Source: Bryobacterales bacterium
GTDB lineage: Bacteria > Acidobacteriota > Terriglobia > Bryobacterales > Bryobacteraceae
DNA length: 64,000 bases
Assembly: GCA_003166865.1 (NCBI GenBank)
Contig: PMUP01000034.1
Coordinates: 55,240 to 119,239, forward strand
Reading direction: 5' to 3'
Shown: piece after piece, positions 38,359 to 46,739 of the stretch
Layout of the letters: each line of letters begins with the position of its first letter
Position numbering within the stretch: the stretch's first letter is position 1
Notes under the pieces: generated by a model
The model's input: only the letters and a program-made list of their open reading frames with translations
Databases searched by the model: none
What the model was told of the DNA's origin: nothing
Made by a program: the position numbers and the translations under genes

Positions 38359-38862
38359 ATGTTCGGCCGTCGCACGAAAACGCTTGTGGCAGCGGGCGCG
38401 AAAGCTCCGCAGTTCCGCTTGTCCGGCGCGCTTGGTTTGGATGCCCCCGCGCGATCGCTCCAGGAAATTCTTGCGGCCGGCCCCGCGCTGCTGGCTTTTT
38501 TCAAAATTAGTTGCCCGGTCTGCCAACTCACCGCTCCTTATTTGGAACGCCTGGCCGCGAATAACGCGAGTCGTCTTCAGGTGGTGGGGATCTCGCAGGA
38601 CGAGGCCGGCGCGACGCGCGGTTTCGCCCAGTGTTTCGGCCTCACGTTTCCCGTATTGCTCGATCCTTCCGAAGACAACTATACGGCAAGCAACGCCTAC
38701 GGCATCACCTCCGTTCCGACGTTATTCGTGATCGAGCCTGACGGGACCATCTCTCGATCTTTTGCGGGGTTCTCTAAGCGCGATTTCGAAGAGCTGGGCG
38801 CGCGCGCGGGCGTTTCGCCCTTTGGACCCGAGGATCACGTGCCCGAGTGGAAAGCTGGTTGA
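38359..38862 (+). CDS. peroxiredoxin/TlpA-like thioredoxin-fold protein
   Basis: This 167-aa protein has a thioredoxin fold with a CPVC redox pair (Cys52, Cys55) in FKISCPVCQLTAP. The rest reads as an AhpC/TlpA-type core (LQVVGISQDEAG, FPVLLDPSEDNY, YGITSVPTLFVIEPDG, with the cis-Pro of SVPT). There is no signal peptide, so a cytoplasmic thiol oxidoreductase or peroxidase is likely. It lies 8 bp behind the STAS gene in the same run. Confidence 0.88.
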   Translation: MFGRRTKTLVAAGAKAPQFRLSGALGLDAPARSLQEILAAGPALLAFFKISCPVCQLTAPYLERLAANNASRLQVVGISQDEAGATRGFAQCFGLTFPVLLDPSEDNYTASNAYGITSVPTLFVIEPDGTISRSFAGFSKRDFEELGARAGVSPFGPEDHVPEWKAG

Positions 38863-38912
38863 GGTTCCAAGAACTAGGCCCAGTTCGGGACCTGCGATAA
38901 TGGAAATTCCAA

Positions 38913-39419
38913 ATGGCCTCCAAAATCTCTGAAGCATTCGGATCCGCCGCAGCCATCGCCAAGGGCATGTCCGTCACCTTCGGCGAGATGCTGAATCCCA
39001 CCATCACCGAAGATTATCCCGACCTGCCTCCCAAATTCCAGGAGCGCTATCGTGGCGTGCACGTGCTGCAGCGCGACGAAAACGGACTCGAAAAATGCGT
39101 GGCCTGTTTCCTGTGCGCGGCGGCCTGTCCGGCCGATTGCATCTACATCGAAGCCGCGGAGAACACCGATACCCTGCGCATCAGCGGCGGCGAGCGCTAC
39201 GCGCAGGTCTACAACATCGACTATTCGCGCTGCATCTTTTGCGGCTATTGCGTCGAAGCGTGTCCCACCGATGCCATCACGCACGGCCACGGTTTTGAAA
39301 TCGCCAGCTATAACGTTTCCACGCTGGTCTACCGCAAAGAGAATATGCTGGCGCCCATTCCGCCAGGCGCGCATTTTCCGCTGAAGGCCGACACCGAAGA
39401 AGCGCCCAGCGGCCACTAG
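38913..39419 (+). CDS. nuoI: NADH-quinone oxidoreductase subunit I (stand-alone)
   Basis: This 168-aa protein has two [4Fe-4S] motifs, CVACFLCAAACP (Cys62-Cys72) and CIFCGYCVEACP (Cys107-Cys117), in the NuoI arrangement. The family-typical lead LPPKFQERYRGVHVLQRDENG and tail YNVSTLVYRKENML are also present. In complex I this subunit carries clusters N6a and N6b towards the quinone. No other nuo gene is present here, so it is either a dispersed complex I gene or a dedicated extra copy. All eight cysteines are intact. Confidence 0.93.
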   Translation: MASKISEAFGSAAAIAKGMSVTFGEMLNPTITEDYPDLPPKFQERYRGVHVLQRDENGLEKCVACFLCAAACPADCIYIEAAENTDTLRISGGERYAQVYNIDYSRCIFCGYCVEACPTDAITHGHGFEIASYNVSTLVYRKENMLAPIPPGAHFPLKADTEEAPSGH

Positions 39420-39426
39420 CGCTCGG

Positions 39427-40005
39427 TCAATTCTTCAAAATCTCAAGCAGCCGCGCCCGATCCGCCGCGGACATCCCCGAGTTCTTCGCGATGTCGCCGC
39501 GCGTTTCCAGCTTCCTTCGATAACGGCCGAAGTACTCATTGAAATCGCCTCCGTACTGGAAGCTGTACATGATGTCCGCGAACACCGCCGTGTGCGCCAG
39601 GCCCAGCGCGTGTCCCGATTCGTGCAGGCACGTCAGGTACACGATGGCGTCGCGCAGCAGCCGGTCGCCATTCACCGGCAGCGGCGAAGGCCGCACATAA
39701 ACCTCCGCGCCCAGATGGCCTTCAAATACCATCGGCCGCGTCTCGCCGTACATGCCTTGTTCAGCGGAAGCCCAGTACAAGCGGATGCGCGCGTGCTCTC
39801 GATCCTTCACCGGCGTAAACTCGAGTTCCCCGCCCGAGGCCCTCTGCCACGCTTCGAACGCCCAGGCGGCTAGTTGCGGATCGTCAGGCTGGCACATGGA
39901 CGCCGCATCCGTGCAGGGTTGCACCCAATACGTATACTTTTGCGGAGCCGCAGCGAGTAGAAAGGAAGCTGTTAAACCGAGCGCCAGCGCGCGTAGCCCG
40001 ATCAT
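39427..40005 (-). CDS. matrixin-like (M10) zinc metalloprotease, exported
   Basis: This 192-aa protein has a signal peptide ([17 protein letters not shown]) and the extended zinc motif [11 protein letters not shown] (His128, His132, His138; catalytic Glu129). A Met-turn (DIMYSF, Met146) follows at metzincin distance. The upstream [15 protein letters not shown] fits the matrixin fold. The protein is about catalytic-domain size, with no obvious propeptide cysteine switch. Its start overlaps the stop of cysE by 4 bp (ATGA), so translation is coupled. Confidence 0.88.
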   Translation of the reverse strand: MIGLRALALGLTASFLLAAAPQKYTYWVQPCTDAASMCQPDDPQLAAWAFEAWQRASGGELEFTPVKDREHARIRLYWASAEQGMYGETRPMVFEGHLGAEVYVRPSPLPVNGDRLLRDAIVYLTCLHESGHALGLAHTAVFADIMYSFQYGGDFNEYFGRYRRKLETRGDIAKNSGMSAADRARLLEILKN

Positions 40006-40655
40006 CGACGTTCGGCCAGTCTATCCTCGGCCAGCAGCTTGAGTTGCGCCTCGAGTTGCTCGACGCGCTTGGTGAGATCGTCGATCAGTTGGCCCTCGGG
40101 ATCAGGCAGCGTTCCGTGCTCCAAATAGTCGCCCGTATCCACGCGCAGCCGCACCACGCGTCCGGGCACGCCGACCACGGTGGAGTTGTCCGGCACCGAG
40201 CGGACCACTACCGAGCCCGCGCCGATTTTCGTATGGCTGCCGATGGTAATATTGCCCAGGATCTTGGCTCCGGTTCCGATCACCACGTTGTCCCCGATGG
40301 TCGGATGCCGCTTGCCTTTCTCCTTGCCGGTTCCGCCGAGTGTCACGCCCTGATACAACAGCACGTCGTCGCCGATCTCGGTAGTCTCTCCAATAACCAC
40401 GCCCATCCCATGATCGATAAAACACCGCCGTCCAATGGTCGCGCCGGGATGGATCTCGATTCCAGTCAGCAGCCGGTTGAACTGCGAGACGATTCGGGCA
40501 ACCAACGGAAAGCCTGCCATGTAAAGCTTGTGGGCGCCCCGGTGCCAAAGAATGGCATGGAAGCCGGGGTAACAGAAAAAGATTTCCACCGCGCTCTTGG
40601 CGGCCGGATCTCCGCGAAAAACTGTCTCGATCTGTTCCCGGACGGCTCGAAACAT
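40002..40655 (-). CDS. cysE: serine O-acetyltransferase
   Basis: This 217-aa left-handed beta-helix acetyltransferase makes O-acetylserine from serine and acetyl-CoA for cysteine synthesis. It has [60 protein letters not shown] and GAGSVVV hexapeptide blocks, with the catalytic His-Asp region in FIDHGMG. The N-terminal SATase helices are short and the C-terminus ends in a coiled coil ([15 protein letters not shown]), as in the shorter bacterial form. The gene is followed by a coupled metalloprotease gene. Confidence 0.95.
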   Translation of the reverse strand: MFRAVREQIETVFRGDPAAKSAVEIFFCYPGFHAILWHRGAHKLYMAGFPLVARIVSQFNRLLTGIEIHPGATIGRRCFIDHGMGVVIGETTEIGDDVLLYQGVTLGGTGKEKGKRHPTIGDNVVIGTGAKILGNITIGSHTKIGAGSVVVRSVPDNSTVVGVPGRVVRLRVDTGDYLEHGTLPDPEGQLIDDLTKRVEQLEAQLKLLAEDRLAERR

Positions 40656-40752
40656 ACTTGCGTGGTTTGATTATCTCACCCCGGATTAGGTCGCAGAAAA
40701 GCTCAAGAGCCTACTTATCCAACACCAAGCGGCGCCACTCAAGGGTTGCTGG

Positions 40753-42786
40753 CTAAAAGCTTTCCTTGGACCTCTCCGGCAACGCCCGGCGGAACTTCTT
40801 CGCGTGTCTGCCGAAAGTGGCGCCAGCCGCGACCGTGTGGGTCCGTAGCCTGGAAGCGCGACCGCTGGGAACCATCTGCGACGGCGCGCGCGCGCTTGCC
40901 GAGAAGCCCGACAGGCTGATGGTCGACATCTCATTCAGTGCTTCGCTGGTGCCAAAAAAAATGTGGACATCGCCGTTTGCCAAGCCACTCGACGGCACAG
41001 TGAAATTGACCTGATATAGCCCGGCAATTCCAGGCGCCAGACCGGCGAACAGTACGTTGGTTGGTAATGGGGAATCCACTCCGTCGTCCAGAACCACCGA
41101 GATGTCCGCAGCTTCATCGCTGACGCTGAATGGGGTATTAGGAGCAGCCGCGCCATCGGCCACCTGCGGGGTTACGGTTCCAAGACCAGTCATGTACAGG
41201 AAGACCGTCTCGCCGGCTACGGCAGGGCTCTTGTCCGTTACCAGGGAATAATCGGAGTGCAGGATTGCTCCCTCTCCAATGCCATTCTCGGTAAGCGTGT
41301 AAATCCCCGGCGACGTGTTGCCGACGTACACTGTTACCCGGTTGGACTTCGATCCGTGCACCACCACCTGGAACGTAGCGAAAGACTCACCCGAAATCTC
41401 GTAAGGAATCAGAGCGCTGATCTGCTCCTGGCTCACCAGTTCCAGGGGCGCCGCTATCCCATTCACGAAAACCTGCACGCCTGCTAGCGTGGTGGGAACT
41501 GGGAGCACTTTGTTCGCTTGAGTAGATACGCCAAAGTTTCCATAAAGATTCACCAGCTCACCGGGAGCGTAAGCGTTTGTGATCGGCGTGTAATTGGCTG
41601 CGTTGGTGATTCCGACCGGATTGATCCACACTTTGGAATTCGATGTAAACGACGGAGCCTGAATACCGACGATGAGCGAGAACTGTTGATTGGATCCAAT
41701 CAGCATCAGTGCTCTTCGATTGGAGCCGGCGAGATAAGTGTAGGTTGCGCCATCGTAATATGAGCCGTCGGCCCCGATGGTTACGGGTGTGTCGAACGTG
41801 TTGTCGTAGGTTACGATATCCACCACGTCGTCATACCGTTCATGCCAGATCAGGGTTCCATTTCCACCGGTATTGATGGAGCCATAGAAAGCATCCAAGA
41901 AATTCGACGAGTCCACATAATCTTCCATTCCCGCCACAAAGTAGGTCCCGCTCAAGAGCGCATTGGAACCTGTCCCAGAGGGCGCGCGAAACCCGAAGAA
42001 CATGTCCGATCCGGTTGCCGAGCCTCCCACGAACCAGTCGCCATCGGCCGAGACGTACAGAATCTTTGCGCCGCTGACGATCTGGGTTTGATCGTCCGAG
42101 CTGCCGGGAAAAGTCACGGTACCACCGGTCGTGCCGGAAAGCGCATAGGTGGAGGCCGAAACCTGCTGCGTTACGCTCGCGCCGGAGTTCACATTTTCTA
42201 GCGAGCCAGTCACCGTGAATGCCGCGATGTTCCCGTGGCCGTCGGCGTTCAAACTGAAGTAGCCCTGCCGCGCCAGTGAGGCCGAAGAATTGAGGAAGTC
42301 CAGGGTACCCACCGTGAAAGAGCCGGCGAGAATACCGTTCGAGGCCGAAGCCGGCGCTTGAACCGCGATAAAGAGATCGAAATAGTCATCTTCTGTTGAA
42401 CTTGCTATGACGACGGGCTGGCTGAAGGTGCCGAAAAGAGTCGCCGCGTAGAGAGGATTGTCCAATTGGGCGATGCCGTTCGATTGCACTCCGTACGTTC
42501 CCGCGCCCAGCGTAGCGCAGGATCCGGTGCCGTTCAAACCCGCCGAATCGAACAGTTGCGTATTCGAGAGTGCATAGTTTCCTGCGCCGTCGAACGCGAT
42601 GGCGCCGGTCAGGCTGCAGGACTCCACCAGGTTGCCAAACGCGTCGTTGAAGAAATTGACGTACCGAAATAGGTATTGTCCCTTGAGGTTGGCCGTCCCG
42701 CTGGTATCGAAGCTCTGAGCCTCGACCCGTGCCGGTGCTACCGCCGCCAAAAGGGCGCCACTAAGAAGGAGAATTGTTTTGTACAT
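40753..42786 (-). CDS. exported beta-rich protein with TIGR03437 C-terminal domain
   Basis: The start is taken at 42786 because AAGGA lies 8 bases upstream and the protein then has a signal peptide (MYKTILLLSGALLAAVAPAR). The first ~390 residues are repetitive beta-strand sequence rich in Gly, Ser and Thr. From about VGITNAANYTPITNAYAPGE on it is the TIGR03437 domain (YAPGELVNLYG, LAGVQVFVNGIAAPL, GETVFLYMTGLG). A short basic tail follows that is unusual after this domain. It starts 11 bp after the S53 peptidase gene, so both are likely co-expressed. The function is unknown; the domain is expanded in Solibacter. Confidence 0.85.
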   Translation of the reverse strand: MYKTILLLSGALLAAVAPARVEAQSFDTSGTANLKGQYLFRYVNFFNDAFGNLVESCSLTGAIAFDGAGNYALSNTQLFDSAGLNGTGSCATLGAGTYGVQSNGIAQLDNPLYAATLFGTFSQPVVIASSTEDDYFDLFIAVQAPASASNGILAGSFTVGTLDFLNSSASLARQGYFSLNADGHGNIAAFTVTGSLENVNSGASVTQQVSASTYALSGTTGGTVTFPGSSDDQTQIVSGAKILYVSADGDWFVGGSATGSDMFFGFRAPSGTGSNALLSGTYFVAGMEDYVDSSNFLDAFYGSINTGGNGTLIWHERYDDVVDIVTYDNTFDTPVTIGADGSYYDGATYTYLAGSNRRALMLIGSNQQFSLIVGIQAPSFTSNSKVWINPVGITNAANYTPITNAYAPGELVNLYGNFGVSTQANKVLPVPTTLAGVQVFVNGIAAPLELVSQEQISALIPYEISGESFATFQVVVHGSKSNRVTVYVGNTSPGIYTLTENGIGEGAILHSDYSLVTDKSPAVAGETVFLYMTGLGTVTPQVADGAAAPNTPFSVSDEAADISVVLDDGVDSPLPTNVLFAGLAPGIAGLYQVNFTVPSSGLANGDVHIFFGTSEALNEMSTISLSGFSASARAPSQMVPSGRASRLRTHTVAAGATFGRHAKKFRRALPERSKESF

Positions 42787-42797
42787 GGGCGTCATCC

Positions 42798-44951
42798 TTA
42801 CTGGCCTTTGCTCCAATTCAAGATCAGGTTGTAGGCATCCACGCTGCCGAGGCCGGTAGCGAAGTTCCAACCGCTGGCGGCGGCAAAGGCCGGGGCATAC
42901 GTTGCGCTGCTCGTCGATAGCCCGCCGTTTCCTTCGAACCCGGTGGCCGGCGTAGCGCGGCCTCTTCCCACGAACCCGGACCCGAAGCAGTCTATTTCGC
43001 CCGAGCAGTTGACCACGATGTCGCCCGTGGTAATGCTATGGAACACCGATGAGGCCACGGAACTGGCCGCGAGTTTGTAGTAAACCGGATTCGGGTTACC
43101 CTGGGCGCCCCCCATCTTCTGGTTCACCAGTGCCTGAACCCCGGCCATAATCGGGGAAGCAAACGAAGTTCCGCCCGCGCCGGCCCACCCAGCTGGCGCG
43201 CCCGCACACGGCGCGCCGCCATTAAAGGGATCGGAAAAGCAGAACACGTAGTAGTGCCCCCAGAATCCGTTGGAGGCGAAGAGCGATACATCGGGAAGAT
43301 CCCGGACGCCATCGTTCGGGATCCCGGGCACTCCCGTTTGCCACGCAGGCTTGGGGTATCCCCGGCAACTGCCTCCAACCACCAGATTTTCGGCCGGAAC
43401 GCCGGTTGCGCACCCGCTTGGCCCTCCGCTGCCCGCGGCCACGTCAAAGAGATTGGTTTGTTGCGCTATGCTGCTCCCACAAAAGCCGCTAGGGCCATAA
43501 CCAACCGAATAGTGGAAATAGGCCGCCAGGATGGAACCCGCGCACGAGTCGTTCCAGGGAATCTCCGGAATGTAGGAGAGAGCCGAACCGTAGGTTGAGC
43601 TGTTGGTCGGCCCCCAATACGTATTCATGGTGCCCTGGGACCCATCGGCGAAATCGGTTCCTCCGACGGCTACGTTATAGGGCGTGGATGCGTATGAGGT
43701 GACGCCGATGCCATGGGTGGCGGCGACAGCCCCCCTATCGCACTCAGCCGCGCCTTCGTCTCCCGCCGCAACAAATAGCGACACGCCTTCCGCCACCGCC
43801 TGCTGCGCGGCCGAGTTGAAGGATGCATTCAACGCTACTCCCGTGATCGCTTCGCAGAAGCCGTAGCTAATGCTGATGATAGGAGGCGGATGGCTGGAGT
43901 TGATTAAATTCTGCTGTGCAATCAGGACTCCAAATGTCGTGGCCGTACTCGGGCAAGCAGCCAACACGATGGCTGCGTCCGGTGCGGCGGCGCTGGACCA
44001 TTCAGTGTCAAGTGCCGCTTCGTCGTCGTCTTCGTTAGCTCCGGGATCCGAACAATTGGAAACTCCGTGCGGCGGTGCGGGATTGATTGTGGTTAAGGTT
44101 CCCGAAGTGTAACTGGATAATCCAAATGCCCGCCGGAAAGTATTCCAATCCGCTGTGTTGTACAGATCGGTATCCTCCAGCACCGCAATGGTCTGTCCTT
44201 TCCCGGTGTATCCGGCTGCAAAAGCCGGATTGAAATCGTAAATCGTGGCCAGATCGGCCGGCACAATGAGGTCATAATCGATCGTGTAGTGGGCGACAGG
44301 CTTCCTCATCGAGTGGGGCCGGAAATCGTGCAACGACACAATCCCGACTACCACCGGCGCAAGCGCTTCCGGGATCTGGGGATCGCTCATGTTTGCGATG
44401 TGCTCTTTCCCGTCCACGGAGAGCCTGTGAATTTCCGTACGGAATGCCGCCGACACTTCACCCGCCGTTCCGGAGAAATCAATCGACATGCCGCTCGGAT
44501 ACACAGTGTTCACCGTGAAGCCGCTGGAGCGCAGCCAGCCGGAAACGGTCTCCAGGTCCTGCGGCGCCGGTCCGTACATTTCGCCGAATTGATCCGCCGT
44601 CAGCCATCTGTGGAAACTGGGTGAAGTGGCATCGTGTTGTTGGTCGATAAAGTCCCTCACGGCCTGTTCCCGCTCCGGACTGCGCTGCAATTGCAGAAGC
44701 ATGTGCTGCAACGCAAACGTATCCGGCAGCTTCCCGCGGTCGTTCTGCGCGTTCGCTTCACTGCGTGTGTTGCCGGCAAGCGTGAAAAGCCTGCTTGAAT
44801 CGACAGGTTGTGTGATGAGAACCCGGGCCGCCGGCGCGTTCCCGGCTCTTTGAGCGGCGCTTTGAGCGACCAGGGCGGACGTCAAGCCAAGCGGGAGTGC
44901 GCAGCACAACAAACGCGCGAAAAAAGATTTAGTTCGAAAAGTCTTCGACAT
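42798..44951 (-). CDS. S53-family serine-carboxyl peptidase (pro-kumamolisin)
   Basis: ATG 44951 with GAGGA six bases upstream is preferred to the TTG at 44966. The 717-aa preproprotein has a signal peptide and an activation propeptide (about 60-200, with FIDQQHDATSPSFHRWLT). The catalytic domain carries the Glu-xxx-Asp pair in DEAALDTEW, the oxyanion Asp region VAAGDEGA and the nucleophile in GGTSFASPIMAG. Sedolisin/kumamolisin peptidases work at acid pH outside the cell. The C-terminal calcium-site Asp is expected around GLGSVDAYN. It is the first gene of a two-gene unit with the TIGR03437 protein. Confidence 0.93.
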   Translation of the reverse strand: MSKTFRTKSFFARLLCCALPLGLTSALVAQSAAQRAGNAPAARVLITQPVDSSRLFTLAGNTRSEANAQNDRGKLPDTFALQHMLLQLQRSPEREQAVRDFIDQQHDATSPSFHRWLTADQFGEMYGPAPQDLETVSGWLRSSGFTVNTVYPSGMSIDFSGTAGEVSAAFRTEIHRLSVDGKEHIANMSDPQIPEALAPVVVGIVSLHDFRPHSMRKPVAHYTIDYDLIVPADLATIYDFNPAFAAGYTGKGQTIAVLEDTDLYNTADWNTFRRAFGLSSYTSGTLTTINPAPPHGVSNCSDPGANEDDDEAALDTEWSSAAAPDAAIVLAACPSTATTFGVLIAQQNLINSSHPPPIISISYGFCEAITGVALNASFNSAAQQAVAEGVSLFVAAGDEGAAECDRGAVAATHGIGVTSYASTPYNVAVGGTDFADGSQGTMNTYWGPTNSSTYGSALSYIPEIPWNDSCAGSILAAYFHYSVGYGPSGFCGSSIAQQTNLFDVAAGSGGPSGCATGVPAENLVVGGSCRGYPKPAWQTGVPGIPNDGVRDLPDVSLFASNGFWGHYYVFCFSDPFNGGAPCAGAPAGWAGAGGTSFASPIMAGVQALVNQKMGGAQGNPNPVYYKLAASSVASSVFHSITTGDIVVNCSGEIDCFGSGFVGRGRATPATGFEGNGGLSTSSATYAPAFAAASGWNFATGLGSVDAYNLILNWSKGQ

Positions 44952-44966
44952 CGGGCATCCTCGCAA

Positions 44967-45476
44967 GATAGGTTGATTGGAACGGGCTCAATCTCTCGCC
45001 CATGCCGCCCCGATGGGCGCAAGAATTTCGTGGGGTCCAAGTTTCGAGCCTGCGGCAAGCGACATGATAATCAAACAAGTTTATCGCGTCGGGCGAGCAA
45101 AAGGGGGCGAGGTCCTGTGTAACGCGTTATGCGGAGGGTGAACTTGGCGGACGCGAGGGACGTGACTGGTGGATTCTCGCCCCGTCGCTTTGAAGTGTCT
45201 ACGAACGCCGTTTATGGACCGCGTGGTGATTAACGAGTGGGACCGGCTGTTATCGACAGCCCACCTTACCCAATGTCCCCAAGCTCTAGCGGGAATGCAA
45301 TTGTCTCCCAGTGGCCGACGGAAGTTGTCGGCCAGGATAAGAACGACCAGTGACGGCGGGCCAAGCGCATGTCGTCGACCTTGGCTCCCCAGGGTGTCTC
45401 GGACGCTGGTTAGCTCGGACTTGTGGTATTCTTAGCGGCCAGTTCAGGAGCCTTCTGGGGAAGGGCCTCATAAACA
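44967..45476. other. intergenic region upstream of the TIR gene
   Basis: About 510 bases between the leftward S53 peptidase and the rightward TIR gene show no convincing ORF. A perfect hairpin lies at 45312-45334. Promoters for both divergent units are expected here. Confidence 0.5.
45312..45334. repeat. perfect 8-bp inverted repeat
   Basis: TGGCCGAC and GTCGGCCA are separated by seven bases, about 140 bp before the TIR gene. There is no T run after it. It could be an operator or an RNA hairpin in the 5' leader. Confidence 0.4.
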
Positions 45477-45713
45477 ATGGCAGATCCTATGCCAGCAAAG
45501 AAGTACCTATTTGCCTCCTACGCCCATGAGGACTGGGACCGCGTTCGTCCGCTTCTAGACGCGGTAAGTGAGGAGCTGGAGTTTCGTGCTCTGCCGGTAG
45601 AGCTTTGGGTTGACCAGTTCAACCTTCGGCCCGGCGAGCAGTGGCAGGTCGCTATCGACAAAGCGCTCCAGTCGTCGATCGGATTTCTTTCCTCGTTTCG
45701 CCTCGATCACTGA
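45477..45713 (+). CDS. N-terminal TIR domain of a two-TIR protein (frameshifted)
   Basis: The frame encodes the first half of a TIR_2-type domain: KKYLFASYAHEDWDRVRPLL, then LWVDQFNLRPGEQWQVAID. Reading is sensible to QSSIGFL, after which SSFRLDH and TGA come from the wrong frame. The domain resumes one base back as FLVSPRSLSSDWVRRELEM. A single missing T in the run at 45688-45690 (CTTT for CTTTT) restores GFLFLVSP. The start is 45477 or the in-frame ATG at 45489. TIR domains of this kind cleave NAD+ or signal in anti-phage systems. Confidence 0.8.
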   Translation: MADPMPAKKYLFASYAHEDWDRVRPLLDAVSEELEFRALPVELWVDQFNLRPGEQWQVAIDKALQSSIGFLSSFRLDH

Positions 45714-46504
45714 GCTCCGATTGGGTCCGTCGCGAATTGGAAATGGCAGCAGCGGCGTCGGACCGGCTCATCCTTCCGGTACTCTTACACCAGCCGCTCG
45801 AGCTGCCGGGCGCGCTTGCCGAGCGGCAGTGGATGGACCTATCCGGCCCCAGAACACCGAAGCAGATCAAAACCGCCGCGACGCGAATTGCTGAGGCGAC
45901 CGAACGGTACTTAAGGACAACGCCTCAGCCGAGGGCGGCGGTTTCGAGCGTGGAGGCCCCAATACTTGCGGCCGACATCGCGCGGCAGGTACGTGGCTCC
46001 GGCGAGCCAGCGACGACGCAGGCGCAACCAACTTCAGTGTTCGTAGTCCACGGTCACAATACAGAGGCATTGGCTAAGCTGGAGAAGTACCTCCCGTCGG
46101 TGGGCGTCAACGCGATCGTGTTGTCACGTCAGGATGAGTCTCCCCAGTCGCTGTTTCAGAAATTTATGTCGGTGGCAATGCAGGCACGATTCGCGATTGT
46201 GCTTCTTTCTGCCGATGACTACGGAGCATCCCGCAGGCAGTACGAGACAGTGAATGTTGCTGAAAGGGCCCTGCAGTTCCGCGCCCGTCAAAACGTCATT
46301 CTGGAGCTAGGGTTCTTCTACGGGCGACTCGGCTGGGAAAATGTATTCGTACTCTATCAAGAACCAGATCACGTGTTTCCCAATTTCGAGCGGCCCTCAG
46401 ACCTGGACGGAGTGATTTTCGACGCCCTATCAAATGTCGTGTGGCAGAGAAACCTCAGCGCGAAATTGTCAGCCGCCGGGTTTAAGTTGTTGCCGCCAGC
46501 CTAA
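45641..46504 (+). CDS. rest of TIR domain plus C-terminal CAP12-like TIR (PF10137-type)
   Basis: True coding in this frame begins near 45690; the first ~17 residues are out-of-frame. It completes the first TIR domain (SSDWVRRELEMAAAA, with the conserved Glu of RREL). A linker then leads to a second nucleotide-binding TIR-like domain: SVFVVHGHNTEALAKLEKYL, FAIVLLSADDYG, and RARQNVILELGFFYGRLG with the family's ELG glutamate. The latter is the domain of CAP12/Pycsar-type effectors (PF10137), which degrade NAD+ on signal. The joined protein would be about 342 aa. No cyclase or other defence gene is adjacent. Confidence 0.85.
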   Translation: MAGRYRQSAPVVDRISFLVSPRSLSSDWVRRELEMAAAASDRLILPVLLHQPLELPGALAERQWMDLSGPRTPKQIKTAATRIAEATERYLRTTPQPRAAVSSVEAPILAADIARQVRGSGEPATTQAQPTSVFVVHGHNTEALAKLEKYLPSVGVNAIVLSRQDESPQSLFQKFMSVAMQARFAIVLLSADDYGASRRQYETVNVAERALQFRARQNVILELGFFYGRLGWENVFVLYQEPDHVFPNFERPSDLDGVIFDALSNVVWQRNLSAKLSAAGFKLLPPA

Positions 46505-46619
46505 GAAACGAGCTGGCCGACAGCGCCGTCGCTTGCGTTTCGTGCTGCTGGTGTGTTCAAAACGTCTCTCTCCGTAAGAGCATAGTCGGGACGCGGAGCG
46601 GCAGCGACGGGAAGGACGG

Positions 46620-46739
46620 CTAAACTAGGCGCACAATCACTGCTGCGAAATCCCCTTCGCGCCAGGAGACGCCCAGGAAGTCGGCTTGGGGGAAGTTGCG
46701 GAGCATCTGGCTCTTCCGGAGCACTCCATCCAGCTTCAC
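46620..46739 (-). CDS. possible 39-aa ORF coupled to the DUF885 gene
   Basis: A GTG overlaps the TGA stop of the DUF885 gene (GTGA) and opens 39 codons with well-mixed composition (VKLDGVLRKSQMLRNFPQAD, then FLGVSWREGDFAAVIVRLV). This could be a translationally coupled small gene or the end of a longer protein left after a rearrangement. No family is recognised. Confidence 0.3.
   Translation of the reverse strand: MKLDGVLRKSQMLRNFPQADFLGVSWREGDFAAVIVRLV

Noticed and set aside
45680..45695. Programmed ribosomal frameshift in the TIR gene
   Set aside because: The run is only C-TTT, with no slippery heptamer or stimulatory pseudoknot that I can see; a lost base or read error is simpler.
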